Below, one piece after another: positions 42,550 to 51,950 of a stretch of 64,000 nucleotides of DNA; position 1 is the stretch's first letter, and every line of letters begins with the position of its first letter. A model generated the notes under the pieces. The model had not been told where the DNA came from, ran no database searches, and worked only from the letters and a program-made list of their open reading frames with translations. The position numbers were made by a program, and so were the translations under genes. The stretch comes from Aliivibrio sp. 1S175. Lineage in GTDB: Bacteria; Pseudomonadota; Gammaproteobacteria; Enterobacterales; Vibrionaceae. Location: the NCBI RefSeq assembly GCF_001690985.1, contig NZ_MAJS01000010.1, positions 1 through 64,000 of the forward strand. Direction: 5' to 3'.

Positions 42550-42948
42550 ATGAAACGATTACATATTGTTGCTGCGGTAATTTTGAACCTAAAAAAGGAC
42601 AAAATATTTATCACTAAACGTCCAGATAAAGCGCATAAAGGCGGTTTTTGGGAGTTCCCTGGTGGTAAAGTTGAAGAGGGAGAAAGTGCAGAGCAAGCTA
42701 TAATCAGAGAATTAAATGAAGAAGTCGGAATTCTGTCTACTGAGTTAACTATCTTTGAATCGTTAAATTATGATTATCCAGAAAAATCCCTTTATTTTGA
42801 TTTTTTTACGGTAACTAAATTTGAATCTGAACCGTATGGTAAAGAAGGGCAGCAGGGCTTATGGGTGCCGATTACGGATCTTAAACACTATTCATTTCCG
42901 GAAGCCAATATTCCGGTGCTAGAAAAAGTGATGTTGTCTTTTTGTTAA
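42550..42948 (+). CDS. mutT: 8-oxo-dGTP diphosphatase MutT
   Basis: MutT removes 8-oxo-dGTP from the nucleotide pool and so prevents A-to-C transversions. The 132-residue protein has a full Nudix box (GGKVEEGESAEQAIIRELNEEVGI, near residues 37-60) and the MutT-like lead FWEFPGGK. The length and site next to secA match E. coli. AAGGA lies 7 bases before the ATG. A terminator separates it from secA, so it may have its own promoter or live on read-through. Confidence 0.94.
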   Translation: MKRLHIVAAVILNLKKDKIFITKRPDKAHKGGFWEFPGGKVEEGESAEQAIIRELNEEVGILSTELTIFESLNYDYPEKSLYFDFFTVTKFESEPYGKEGQQGLWVPITDLKHYSFPEANIPVLEKVMLSFC

Positions 42949-42960
42949 ACTTAAATGTAT

Positions 42961-42989
42961 AAAAAAGCGATCGTTACGATCGCTTTTTT
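42961..42989. terminator. Bidirectional terminator between mutT and yacG
   Basis: A perfect 13-bp stem (AAAAAAGCGATCG with its complement) and a TTA loop. It ends 1 base from the yacG stop codon and serves both convergent genes. Confidence 0.92.
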
Positions 42990-42990
42990 A

Positions 42991-43200
42991 TTAGTATTGA
43001 TCTTCAGACCAACCATCGGAATCTGACATGTCAGGGGCGCCAGGAATTGATTTTTCTTCATCTGCCCATTCGCCGAAATCTATCATTTGGCACTTTTTAC
43101 TGCAAAATGGACGAAATTGACTTTCTTGATTCCATATTACTTCCGATTGGCAAGTTGGGCATTTAACGATGGTAGGCTTAGTATTATTTAATTCGGGCAT
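42991..43200 (-). CDS. yacG: DNA gyrase inhibitor YacG (zinc-binding)
   Basis: YacG is a small zinc protein that binds GyrB and inhibits gyrase in E. coli. The 69-residue product starting [17 protein letters not shown] has the four zinc cysteines (CPTC, then CSKKC) and the family block [21 protein letters not shown]. The listed start gives the usual length; the open frame extends 28 codons upstream into zapD, without conservation. It is the last gene of the pil-coaE-zapD group. Confidence 0.93.
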   Translation of the reverse strand: MPELNNTKPTIVKCPTCQSEVIWNQESQFRPFCSKKCQMIDFGEWADEEKSIPGAPDMSDSDGWSEDQY

Positions 43201-43207
43201 ATTTTCC

Positions 43208-43954
43208 TCAGCAGACAGCAAGCCTAAACTCAATGTCTTTTTCATAATTCTTATTGGTTTCGAAAGATATAAAGCGTAACGCAAAACGATTTTTATGCCC
43301 AGAGATCATTGGATAAACCCCGTTATCTACGGGGATTTCTAACCGGAGTAAATTGGAGTTCTCCATTTCACTTTGCATAAACCCATTACGTGCAATTTTT
43401 GGCTCAAAGCGTGCCGTTTCTCTTGTTAGCCTCAACCATAATGACAGTGCATCAGACAGCGAAAGTAGCTGTGACATCCAATGGTGAGTATTCCGACAGC
43501 GAGTTTCTAAAGGAAGGTGTAACCAGTGATGTAATGCAGGGAGATCAAAACAACAGTCGCCACCAGGGATAAAAAATCTCTGTTTTAAAGCGGATAAAAA
43601 ACGGTCTTCTTTTAAAGAATGACCAGGGCGAGTGGTTTGCATTAAATTTTTATGAACTAGACTGATTTGATCTAAGACAGAAAGCAAAGCTGATTGGTCA
43701 ACCCCTTCAATATTCATCCAAGAGCGGTACTGTAAACGAAGTTTTTCTAAATCTTTACCTAAATCAGCTTTAACTTGAATTTGCTCTAAAATATCAAGCA
43801 TATTAAAAAGTGAGCTAAAGAATATTTGGTATTCAAAAGGTTGAGTTAGATCGGCTGAATGACCAAGCTTACGAAATAAAGATTCAATTCGTAAGTAAAT
43901 TCGAGTCCTTTCATTTAAAGGATGTTCAAACTTTTGCATACTCAATCCATTCAT
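43208..43954 (-). CDS. zapD: Cell division protein ZapD
   Basis: ZapD binds the FtsZ C-terminal tail and bundles Z-ring filaments. The 248-residue protein has the family N-terminus [22 protein letters not shown] and the block around [21 protein letters not shown]. It has no membrane segments. ATG 43954 gives a length almost equal to that in E. coli (247); an ATG five codons in (43939) is also possible. It lies between coaE and yacG, as in E. coli. Confidence 0.93.
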   Translation of the reverse strand: MNGLSMQKFEHPLNERTRIYLRIESLFRKLGHSADLTQPFEYQIFFSSLFNMLDILEQIQVKADLGKDLEKLRLQYRSWMNIEGVDQSALLSVLDQISLVHKNLMQTTRPGHSLKEDRFLSALKQRFFIPGGDCCFDLPALHHWLHLPLETRCRNTHHWMSQLLSLSDALSLWLRLTRETARFEPKIARNGFMQSEMENSNLLRLEIPVDNGVYPMISGHKNRFALRFISFETNKNYEKDIEFRLAVC

Positions 43955-43976
43955 AGTCGTTATTGATTCTCTTCAT

Positions 43977-44582
43977 TTATCCATTATTGGACAATAGCAG
44001 ATATTTATTATGTAGCAGAGATATTTCATTGTCTAAGTCACGAATATTGTGATCATTCTTAATAATGTCATCAGCAATGGCTAATCGTTCTGCTCGTGAA
44101 GCTTGTGAAGCTAGAATTGCCTTTACTTGTTCCTGATTTACTCTATCACGACTAACGGTTCGATTAATTTGAGTTTGCTCTAAAACATCAACAACAAGGA
44201 CTCGATTTGCCAAATACTGTAGCTGATTTTCAACTAATAGCGGGACAATAAGTAATACGTAATCAGAGGTTGCTAACGAGAGTTGTCGTTGCATCTCTTC
44301 TCTAATTAAAGGATGAAGTACATCATTAGTCCATTTTTTTTCATGAGGATTTGAAAAAATACGTTGCCGTAGTTCGGTTCTATTTAGCTGTCCATTGTCT
44401 AATAAAATAGACTTTCCGAAATGATCGATGATTTGGTTTAACCCTACACTATTAGGCTCTACAACTTCACGGGCTATGATATCAGCGTCAACGAGGTCAA
44501 TATTATGATTTTTATGAAAGGCATCGGCAACGGTGGTTTTTCCACTGCCAATACCTCCAGTGATAGCAATAACATAACTCAT
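43977..44582 (-). CDS. coaE: Dephospho-CoA kinase
   Basis: CoaE phosphorylates dephospho-CoA, the last step of coenzyme A synthesis. The 201-residue protein has the P-loop [16 protein letters not shown] at the very start and the [12 protein letters not shown] motif. ATG 44582 ([10 protein letters not shown]) overlaps the pilD stop by ATGA, which decides the start; an upstream ATG at 44615 would add 11 residues within pilD. The overlap suggests coupling to the pilus gene. Confidence 0.95.
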   Translation of the reverse strand: MSYVIAITGGIGSGKTTVADAFHKNHNIDLVDADIIAREVVEPNSVGLNQIIDHFGKSILLDNGQLNRTELRQRIFSNPHEKKWTNDVLHPLIREEMQRQLSLATSDYVLLIVPLLVENQLQYLANRVLVVDVLEQTQINRTVSRDRVNQEQVKAILASQASRAERLAIADDIIKNDHNIRDLDNEISLLHNKYLLLSNNG

Positions 44583-45466
44583 ACTGGGAATCCTAAAATT
44601 GAAGTAAAGTACCAATGGCTGATTTCATTACCCCATAAAAGGCATATCCACCCTGCAATAGCGAGATAAGGCCCAAATGGGATCGCTTTATCAAATCCAT
44701 TTTTTTGAGCTCGAAGCATTGCTATACCAATAATGGCCCCGACAACTGAAGATAATAAAACAAGCAAAGGAAGTTGTTGCCAACCCAACCAAGCACCAAG
44801 AGCGGCTAATAATTTGAAGTCACCATATCCCATGCCTTCTTTACCAGTGATAAGCTTAAAACCCCAGTAGATAGACCATAAGATAAGATAGCCTGCCATT
44901 GCCCCAATAACAGAATCAACTAAAGTGACAGAACTCCACCCAACTAACGCAAGGTATATACCCGTCCATAATAATGGGAGAGTAATTTGGTCAGGAAGCA
45001 GCATGGTATCAATATCAATAAAGGTAAGAGCAATCAGTACTAGAGTAAATAAAACCGCCGCGATAGCAAAATAAGAAAAAGGCAGGAAATAAGAAACGGT
45101 GAAACACATGGCACCCGATAATAGTTCAATTGCAGGGTATCTAAAGCTAATTGGATTACTACATTGACGACATTTCCCTTTTAATAAGATCCAGCTTATA
45201 ACAGGGATGTTGTCGTAAAATTTAATTTGAGTATTGCATTTTGGACAGCGAGAACGTGGAACACTTAAGTTAAACGTTTCTTCTTTCTCTGGTGTCGGTG
45301 TTTTTGGTGCTAAATCAGGGAAACAGTCAATGCATTCTTTTTTCCATTCTTTTTCCATCATTATCGGTAAGCGATAAATAACGACATTAAGAAAGCTACC
45401 AACTAGCAAACCAAATAGAGTGGCAAAGAGTGGAAAAAGCCAAGGATAGTAATCAAAAACAGCCAT
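44579..45466 (-). CDS. pilD: Type IV prepilin peptidase and N-methylase PilD
   Basis: PilD cleaves the leader of type IV prepilins and type II secretion pseudopilins and methylates the new N-terminus. The protein has the two cytoplasmic CxxC pairs (CPKC and CRQC near residues 75-105), the two catalytic aspartates in DIDTMLLPD and [16 protein letters not shown], and about eight transmembrane helices. The start at 45466 gives 295 residues; an ATG at 45520 would add 18 without a good site. The type II system elsewhere in the genome would also depend on it. Confidence 0.94.
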   Translation of the reverse strand: MAVFDYYPWLFPLFATLFGLLVGSFLNVVIYRLPIMMEKEWKKECIDCFPDLAPKTPTPEKEETFNLSVPRSRCPKCNTQIKFYDNIPVISWILLKGKCRQCSNPISFRYPAIELLSGAMCFTVSYFLPFSYFAIAAVLFTLVLIALTFIDIDTMLLPDQITLPLLWTGIYLALVGWSSVTLVDSVIGAMAGYLILWSIYWGFKLITGKEGMGYGDFKLLAALGAWLGWQQLPLLVLLSSVVGAIIGIAMLRAQKNGFDKAIPFGPYLAIAGWICLLWGNEISHWYFTSILGFPV

Positions 45467-45570
45467 GTAAGTGCATCCGATATCATTATAATTTAATACA
45501 TTGATTTTATCAGAGTTCATCTAAAGGAAGTAGATAAGAGCAAGTATTTCCTAATGAAATAGAGTTAAGC

Positions 45571-46809
45571 CTATCCAATAACATTCATTAAGTTGAAAAT
45601 AGGGAGATACATAGAGACTACAAGACCACCAATCATGACCCCTAAAAATAGAATAATAAAGGGTTCAAGAATTTTACCTAAATTATCGACGGTATTATCA
45701 ACGTCATCTTCATAGACAAAAGCAATTTTATTAAGCATGTCATCTAATTGACCAGATTCTTCACCAATCATGACCATTTGTAATACCATCTCAGGGAAGG
45801 CTTGAGTGTGTCGCATAGCTAAATAAAGGGGCATGCCGGCCGCTGTATTTTGTTGTACAGATAGTATTGCTTCTTGGTAATAAAGATTACCAGCCGTTTT
45901 ACTCGTGGTTTGTAAACTATGCAAAATAGGTAGCCCTGAACTAAAACTGGTGGCAAGCGTGCGGCTAAATTTAGCAATGGCGGCTTTAGAAAGTACCGAT
46001 CCAATAATTGGTATCTGTAAGCTACGTCTATTAAGCATAAAACGGAATTGATAAGATTTTTGTTTTAGTAACTGTAGGGATAACGTAGTTAGTATTAACG
46101 TTAATAAAATCAAAAAACCGTAGTTTTGTAAAAAATGAGAAGCATTGACGACTTGCTGAGTAAACCAAGGAAGTTCAGCCCCAAATCCGTTAAAAATAGC
46201 TTCAAATTCAGGGATAACAAACATAAGCATTAAAACGGTAACCGCAATAGCGATTAAAAAAACCATCGTTGGGTAAATCATCGCTTTGACGACTTTTGCT
46301 CGTAATGCTTCACTTTTTTCTCTGTATTCTGCTAAGCGAGAAAATGCGTGGGATAAACTGCCTGTTTCTTCCCCTGTTGCCACTAAATCAATATAAAAAG
46401 AATCAAAGAGTGAGCAACTGGTAGAGAGTGCTTTTGAAAGTTGAGTTCCAGCCTCAATAGATAAACATACTTGCTTAAGTATGGACTTCATTTCGGCTTT
46501 AATATTGTTTTCAGCGATGAGTTGTAATGATTGCACTATGGGTACACCGGCACCAAGCATAGTGGCTAATTGACGCGTAAAAAGGGTGATGTCTTTTCGT
46601 TTAACGGCATGCTTCATCTTTTCAAAGCTAGAAATCTTGCGCTTTTTAATTTTCTTTATTTGAATGCTTTGTTCATTAAGTTTTGCTCTGACTTCAATCT
46701 CACTAAGGGCAAGGAGTTTTCCTGATACTTTTTTTCCTGTGCTATTAATCCCGCGCCATTGAAAATTGTGTAGGCTAAGCGTTTTTATTTTAGTTTTTGA
46801 TTTTAGCAT
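45571..46809 (-). CDS. pilC: Type IV pilus platform protein PilC
   Basis: PilC is the inner-membrane platform protein of the type IVa pilus, related to GspF. The 412-residue protein has two repeated GspF domains (about residues 75-200 and 280-400), each with a membrane-proximal motif ([19 protein letters not shown] and [19 protein letters not shown]), and three to four transmembrane segments. It lies 21 bases after pilB and before pilD. Confidence 0.94.
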   Translation of the reverse strand: MLKSKTKIKTLSLHNFQWRGINSTGKKVSGKLLALSEIEVRAKLNEQSIQIKKIKKRKISSFEKMKHAVKRKDITLFTRQLATMLGAGVPIVQSLQLIAENNIKAEMKSILKQVCLSIEAGTQLSKALSTSCSLFDSFYIDLVATGEETGSLSHAFSRLAEYREKSEALRAKVVKAMIYPTMVFLIAIAVTVLMLMFVIPEFEAIFNGFGAELPWFTQQVVNASHFLQNYGFLILLTLILTTLSLQLLKQKSYQFRFMLNRRSLQIPIIGSVLSKAAIAKFSRTLATSFSSGLPILHSLQTTSKTAGNLYYQEAILSVQQNTAAGMPLYLAMRHTQAFPEMVLQMVMIGEESGQLDDMLNKIAFVYEDDVDNTVDNLGKILEPFIILFLGVMIGGLVVSMYLPIFNLMNVIG

Positions 46810-46830
46810 GAGGAGTCACTTACTTAAGAA

Positions 46831-48522
46831 TTAGAAATAAAGAACCCGAGTGAGTTCTTGTAAGCTTGTCGTGCCATCTTCAAGACGTTTAATGCCAGAG
46901 GTGGCGAGATTGTCCATACCTTGTTTAATCGCAAGTTGTTCTATTTGTCTAACTGTCGCTCCTTTTAAAACAGCAACAGACAGTTCACGAGTAAAAGGCA
47001 TCACTTCATAAATACCAATACGGCCCGAGTAACCATGAGTACATTCATTGCAGCCTTCAAGCCGAGCCTTAAAAATCGGGTTTAATAAATCGATTCCGTA
47101 TTGTTCTCTTGTTTCAACGCTAAGGTCATCTATTTCTTTACAATGAGGACAAAGTCTTCTCGCTAACCGTTGAGCAATAATTAAGCTAAGGGAAGAGGCA
47201 AGGTTAAAGTTTTCGATCCCCATGTTACCTAAGCGAACTACGGTTTCTGCTGCTGAGTTAGTATGGAGGGTTGAAAGCACTAAGTGTCCCGTTTGTGCCG
47301 CTTTTACCGCGATTTCTGCGGTTTCGAGATCTCGTATTTCTCCAACCATCACAATATCAGGATCTTGTCGTAAAAAAGAACGCAGGGCATGGGCGAAAGT
47401 AAATCCGATTTTAGGGGCGACTTGTACTTGGTTTACCCCATTGAGGTTTATTTCTACTGGATCCTCAGCGGTGGATATATTCTTTTCGGTGGTATTTAAA
47501 ATATTTAGTCCGGAATAGAGAGACACTGTTTTGCCACTGCCTGTAGGGCCTGTCATTAAAATCATCCCTTGTGGGCGTTTTAAGGCATTAAGGTAAAGTT
47601 CTTTTTGTTTGTCGCTGTAGCCTAATTTATCAATATCTAAGCTGGCCGCGCTACTGTCTAATAAACGCAGAACAATTTTTTCTCCCCATAGAGTCGGAAG
47701 AGAGGAGACGCGCATATCTATTGATATTTCACTGTTCAGTTTTAGCTTAATTCGTCCATCTTGTGGTAAACGTCGCTCTGCGATATCAAGTTTAGCCATG
47801 ATTTTTAAGCGGGCAGATAAGCGACGGCTTAAATGAGAAGACGGTGAACTGTTTTCGACTAAGATCCCATCGCAACGAAAACGGACTCGATAGGTTTCTT
47901 CATAAGGTTCAAAATGAATATCTGAGACGCCTTTTCGGACTGCCTCTAATAAAATTTGGTTAATAAAGCGGGTAACAGGCGCATCATCTTGGCTGAGGTC
48001 TTCGGTTGATGTCATTTCATCCAGCGATACGTCAACCAATAAAGCGAGTTCATCTTGAGTGATGTCTTTTCGATGTGATGAATCAGACGTTGAAATTGTA
48101 CGCCCATAAAGACGACGTACTGCCGCTTCTAATTGACCTTGATCAGCTAAAACGAGTGTGATCTGTTTTCCTGTAGTGAAGCGGAAATCATCTTCAATCT
48201 GTGCGATGCTTGGATCGCTGACAGCGAGTTGAATATTGCAACCATCGTTAGAAATAGGCAGCGCTTGATGTTTGGTGATGAGATCGCGCAATCCCAACTT
48301 CTGGCAACAATCGGCATAGTCATATTGGGTGATATTAATAACATCCAACCCAAATATTTGAGCCAAATGGCTGACGAGTTCGTCAGGGCTAAAAATATGC
48401 TCAGCCAAAAGCGCAGAAGGCACGGTGTGTGCCCCTGATTGTACGTGTTCGATAATGGTACTCTCTTGCGCCGAACTGATGAGTTCAGCTTGACGCAAGA
48501 TTGAGGCTAGGTTGGTGTGCAT
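46831..48522 (-). CDS. pilB: Type IV pilus assembly ATPase PilB
   Basis: PilB is the extension ATPase of the type IVa pilus. The 563-residue protein has an N-terminal MshEN/GspE-N domain, Walker A GPTGSGKTVSLYSGL near residue 325, the Asp box and Walker B (RSFLRQDPDIVMVGEIRD), and the tetracysteine zinc site CPHC...CNEC near residues 460-490. Three bases separate it from the pilA stop. Confidence 0.95.
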   Translation of the reverse strand: MHTNLASILRQAELISSAQESTIIEHVQSGAHTVPSALLAEHIFSPDELVSHLAQIFGLDVINITQYDYADCCQKLGLRDLITKHQALPISNDGCNIQLAVSDPSIAQIEDDFRFTTGKQITLVLADQGQLEAAVRRLYGRTISTSDSSHRKDITQDELALLVDVSLDEMTSTEDLSQDDAPVTRFINQILLEAVRKGVSDIHFEPYEETYRVRFRCDGILVENSSPSSHLSRRLSARLKIMAKLDIAERRLPQDGRIKLKLNSEISIDMRVSSLPTLWGEKIVLRLLDSSAASLDIDKLGYSDKQKELYLNALKRPQGMILMTGPTGSGKTVSLYSGLNILNTTEKNISTAEDPVEINLNGVNQVQVAPKIGFTFAHALRSFLRQDPDIVMVGEIRDLETAEIAVKAAQTGHLVLSTLHTNSAAETVVRLGNMGIENFNLASSLSLIIAQRLARRLCPHCKEIDDLSVETREQYGIDLLNPIFKARLEGCNECTHGYSGRIGIYEVMPFTRELSVAVLKGATVRQIEQLAIKQGMDNLATSGIKRLEDGTTSLQELTRVLYF

Positions 48523-48525
48523 TTA

Positions 48526-48924
48526 TTATGAACAGCCTGTTATCTTAATATCAGTATTTTCTGAATTTACACATGTCCAAATTCCATCATCAGTCCTTGA
48601 TAACGTTACATTACTACCGTTACCTGCCCCTTTAGTAATACTTGCTTTGATTGTTCCTGAAGCATCACTCGCAGTAGAATCAAGTTCAATTGTTCCGATA
48701 TTAAATGCAGCAGAAGTTCCTGAAGGAAAATTTCCAGTTGTTGCTATGACATCTTCTACATTAGTTTTTAAAGCACTTGCTGATGCTAAAGCTGCACCTA
48801 AAGCCCCTTTTTTCACATAATTCTGATATTGAGGTATCGCAATCGCTGACAATACACCAATTACCGCAACTACAATCATTAATTCAATTAAAGTAAAGCC
48901 TTTCTGTCCTTGACGTTGTTTCAT
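48526..48924 (-). CDS. pilA: Type IV pilin PilA
   Basis: This is the major pilin subunit of a type IVa pilus. The 132-residue prepilin has a short basic leader (MKQRQGQKG) cut before [20 protein letters not shown], with Glu5 of the mature protein present. The C-terminal cysteine pair (WTC...TGC) forms the usual disulfide loop. The start at 48924 is set by GGAGAG upstream; a TTG at 48936 overlaps that site. It is the first gene of pilABCD. In vibrios this pilus is associated with DNA uptake. Confidence 0.94.
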   Translation of the reverse strand: MKQRQGQKGFTLIELMIVVAVIGVLSAIAIPQYQNYVKKGALGAALASASALKTNVEDVIATTGNFPSGTSAAFNIGTIELDSTASDASGTIKASITKGAGNGSNVTLSRTDDGIWTCVNSENTDIKITGCS

Positions 48925-48937
48925 TTTTCTCTCCAAG

Positions 48938-48956
48938 ATGAATCAGGTTGATTCAT
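48938..48956 (-). promoter_or_regulatory. Inverted repeat beside the pilA ribosome-binding site
   Basis: An 8-bp perfect inverted repeat (ATGAATCA/TGATTCAT, 3-base loop) ends four bases from the pilA GGAGAG site. It may be an RNA hairpin affecting pilA translation or a DNA operator. Confidence 0.5.
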
Positions 48957-49220
48957 GTTTTATTTGATATGTAAAATAATAAATCGAATAAAATAAGAGT
49001 GTTGAGAGAAAAAGGTAAGGTTCGAGTGGGTCAGCACTTTCATTATGTTGGTTATGAAACAAGTAAAATGAAATATGATAAAACTCGCAATATGGCGTTT
49101 GTAAATTGATGCTAGATCGCAATTCTCACTTTAGAAACAAGCGGTTAAATGATATGTATCATAATAGATATCTGTGGTGCAATTCAAAGACTACGGGTGT
49201 TGTTTATGTTCAGGTTTAAA
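48957..49220. other. pilA upstream region, no gene seen
   Basis: This stretch is AT-rich. It must hold the pilA promoter on the minus strand, but I see no sigma-54 site and no clear sigma-70 pair. The longest ATG frame noted is 13 codons. Confidence 0.4.
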
Positions 49221-49252
49221 CAAAAAGAGCCAGCCATATGGCTAGCTCTTGG
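49221..49252 (-). terminator. Terminator of nadC
   Basis: A stem AAGAGC/GCTCTT enclosing the palindrome AGCCATATGGCT has, on the minus strand, a T-run after it, about 20 bases past the nadC stop. Confidence 0.85.
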
Positions 49253-49272
49253 TAGAACGAGGTAAGAATGCT

Positions 49273-50214
<942 letters not shown>

Positions 50215-50284
50215 CTAGAGCAGAATTTCATCATAAGATATACGTAAGTTGCCCAAGTTACTTTAATTCATAGAGGAATAGACG

Positions 50285-50836
50285 ATGAAATTCACTTTAT
50301 CAACAGAACATTGGCTTAATGAAGCAAAGCACGTGGTGTCGCCATTTTATGATGATCGTCCTGATGATAAAGATATTTCCTTACTTGTGGTGCATAACAT
50401 CAGTTTACCGCCGGGGCAATTTGGTGGCCCTTATATTGAACAGTTATTTACGGGCACATTAAATCCTGATGAACATCCATTCTTTAAGGTGGTCCACCAA
50501 TTTCGAGTATCTGCTCATTGCTTAATTCGACGCGATGGCTCAGTTGTGCAGTTTGTTCCTTTCAATGCAAGAGCTTGGCATGCTGGTGCATCATCATTTG
50601 CAGGGCGTGAACGATGTAACGATTACAGCATTGGTATTGAGTTGGAAGGGACTGATTTTACAGCTTATACTCAAAAACAATATGATAGCTTGTCTGCTGT
50701 AACAAACGTGCTACAAGACGCGTACCCATTGATAGTCGATGAACGAATTACAGGGCATCAATATATAGCCCCCCTAAGAAAGACAGATCCGGGGTTGTCA
50801 TTTCATTGGGAAAAGTACCATAAGTTAAGGAAATAG
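50285..50836 (+). CDS. ampD: 1,6-anhydro-N-acetylmuramyl-L-alanine amidase AmpD
   Basis: AmpD cleaves the peptide from anhydro-muropeptides in cytosolic cell-wall recycling, and so limits inducers of AmpR-type regulators. The 183-residue zinc amidase equals E. coli AmpD in length. Zinc ligands are His in LLVVHNISLPP, His in ITGHQYIAP and Asp in RKTDPG; the catalytic Glu is in SIGIELEGTD. A GAGGAAT site precedes the ATG. It is divergent from nadC and followed by a terminator that contains a PdhR-like site. Confidence 0.95.
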   Translation: MKFTLSTEHWLNEAKHVVSPFYDDRPDDKDISLLVVHNISLPPGQFGGPYIEQLFTGTLNPDEHPFFKVVHQFRVSAHCLIRRDGSVVQFVPFNARAWHAGASSFAGRERCNDYSIGIELEGTDFTAYTQKQYDSLSAVTNVLQDAYPLIVDERITGHQYIAPLRKTDPGLSFHWEKYHKLRK

Positions 50837-50900
50837 AAGAGGTTAGCTTTAAATGGTAAGTTCTTTTATTTCGTGTTTCCTCTCGTTCTTATTTAAAATT

Positions 50901-50940
50901 AAGGCACAATTGGTCAGACCAATTGTGCCTTTTGTGTTTT
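50901..50940 (+). terminator. Terminator of ampD
   Basis: A 14-bp perfect stem (50901-50914 with 50918-50931) has a 3-base loop and a T-rich tail. Its apex is made of a PdhR-type palindrome. Confidence 0.8.
50908..50924 (+). promoter_or_regulatory. PdhR-type operator, distal
   Basis: AATTGGTCAGACCAATT fits the E. coli PdhR consensus ATTGGTnnnACCAAT exactly. It lies inside the ampD terminator stem, about 120 bases upstream of the likely pdhR start site. Confidence 0.6.
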
Positions 50941-50945
50941 CGTAT

Positions 50946-50955
50946 TGTTAATTAA
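50946..50955 (+). promoter_or_regulatory. ArcA-like box upstream of pdhR
   Basis: TGTTAATTAA matches the ArcA consensus WGTTAATTAW and lies in a perfect 16-base palindrome (50944-50959). In E. coli the pdh operon is repressed by ArcA under low oxygen. Confidence 0.45.
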
Positions 50956-50999
50956 CAATGTAAATCAACTCTGTTCTATGATTCAAATCAACTTTTATC

Positions 51000-51027
51000 T
51001 AGACAAATTCCCTTTTTTAATGATAAA
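51000..51027 (+). promoter_or_regulatory. Candidate pdhR promoter
   Basis: TAGACA (51000-51005) and GATAAA (51022-51027) are spaced by 16 bases. The predicted start site is near 51034, which puts the proximal PdhR operator at about +10 to +26, as in E. coli. Confidence 0.5.
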
Positions 51028-51042
51028 TTGCACCTCAAATAA

Positions 51043-51059
51043 AATTGGTAATACCAATT
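51043..51059 (+). promoter_or_regulatory. PdhR operator, proximal
   Basis: AATTGGTAATACCAATT matches the PdhR consensus exactly and lies just downstream of the predicted pdhR promoter, where bound repressor would block transcription until pyruvate releases it. Confidence 0.75.
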
Positions 51060-51124
51060 ATTTAAAGTGACTAATGACTCACGGTAATGTGAGAAGTAAT
51101 CAACTTAAATTAGGTTGAGCTACG

Positions 51125-51895
51125 ATGACATATCAAAGGATACGTCAGCCAAAGCTGTCCGATGTAATCGAGCAAGAGCTTGAACGGCTGATTTTAGAAG
51201 GAACCCTTTCTCCTGGGCAACAATTACCAGCAGAAAGAGAGTTAGCAAAACAGTTTGATGTTTCTCGCCCTTCGGTACGGGAAGCCATACAGCGTTTAGA
51301 GGCAAAGCACTTATTAACTCGCCGCCAAGGTGGTGGAACGTTTGTTAATAAAGGTTTGTGGCAAAGTTTTTCAGAGCCGTTGTTAGATTTACTAGCAACT
51401 CACCCTGAAACGCAGTTTGATTTACTTGAATCACGCCATGCGTTAGAAGGCATATCGGCCTATTACGCCGCCTTACGTGGTAATGAAGAAGATTTTAAAC
51501 GGATTAAAGAGTCACATAAATTAATCCAACAAGCGCAACAAGATGGTGATTTACAAGCAGAAGCGTCTGCGGTTATGCACTGTCTTATTACGGTCACGGA
51601 ATCTGCTCATAATGTGGTATTACTTCACATGGTGAGAAGCCTAGAACCCTTGCTTGAACAAAATGTATTACAAAACTTTACCTTATTAAACCGTCGTGAA
51701 GCGGTGGTTGAAAAGGTGAGAGCACATAGAGCAGAAATAGTAGAAGCGATAGTGTCAGGAAAGCCTGAAGAGGCTCGTTTGGCATCTCATTCTCATCTTG
51801 CTTATATTGAAGAAACATTGTTGGAATTGACAAAAGAAGAGAGCCGCCGAGAGTGCTCACTTCGTCGAATTCAACAAAGTAATGATATGAATTAA
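51125..51895 (+). CDS. pdhR: Pyruvate dehydrogenase complex repressor PdhR
   Basis: PdhR is a GntR-family (FadR subfamily) repressor released by pyruvate; it controls its own operon. The 256-residue protein has an N-terminal winged helix ([46 protein letters not shown]) and a helical C-terminal ligand domain. It is the first gene of pdhR-aceE-aceF and is preceded by two exact PdhR-type palindromes, which supports autoregulation. Confidence 0.95.
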   Translation: MTYQRIRQPKLSDVIEQELERLILEGTLSPGQQLPAERELAKQFDVSRPSVREAIQRLEAKHLLTRRQGGGTFVNKGLWQSFSEPLLDLLATHPETQFDLLESRHALEGISAYYAALRGNEEDFKRIKESHKLIQQAQQDGDLQAEASAVMHCLITVTESAHNVVLLHMVRSLEPLLEQNVLQNFTLLNRREAVVEKVRAHRAEIVEAIVSGKPEEARLASHSHLAYIEETLLELTKEESRRECSLRRIQQSNDMN

Positions 51896-51950
51896 CCTGA
51901 TTCATTTCATTGTTACCCTATTTGAACCAACAAATAAAAGGATAGCTCGC

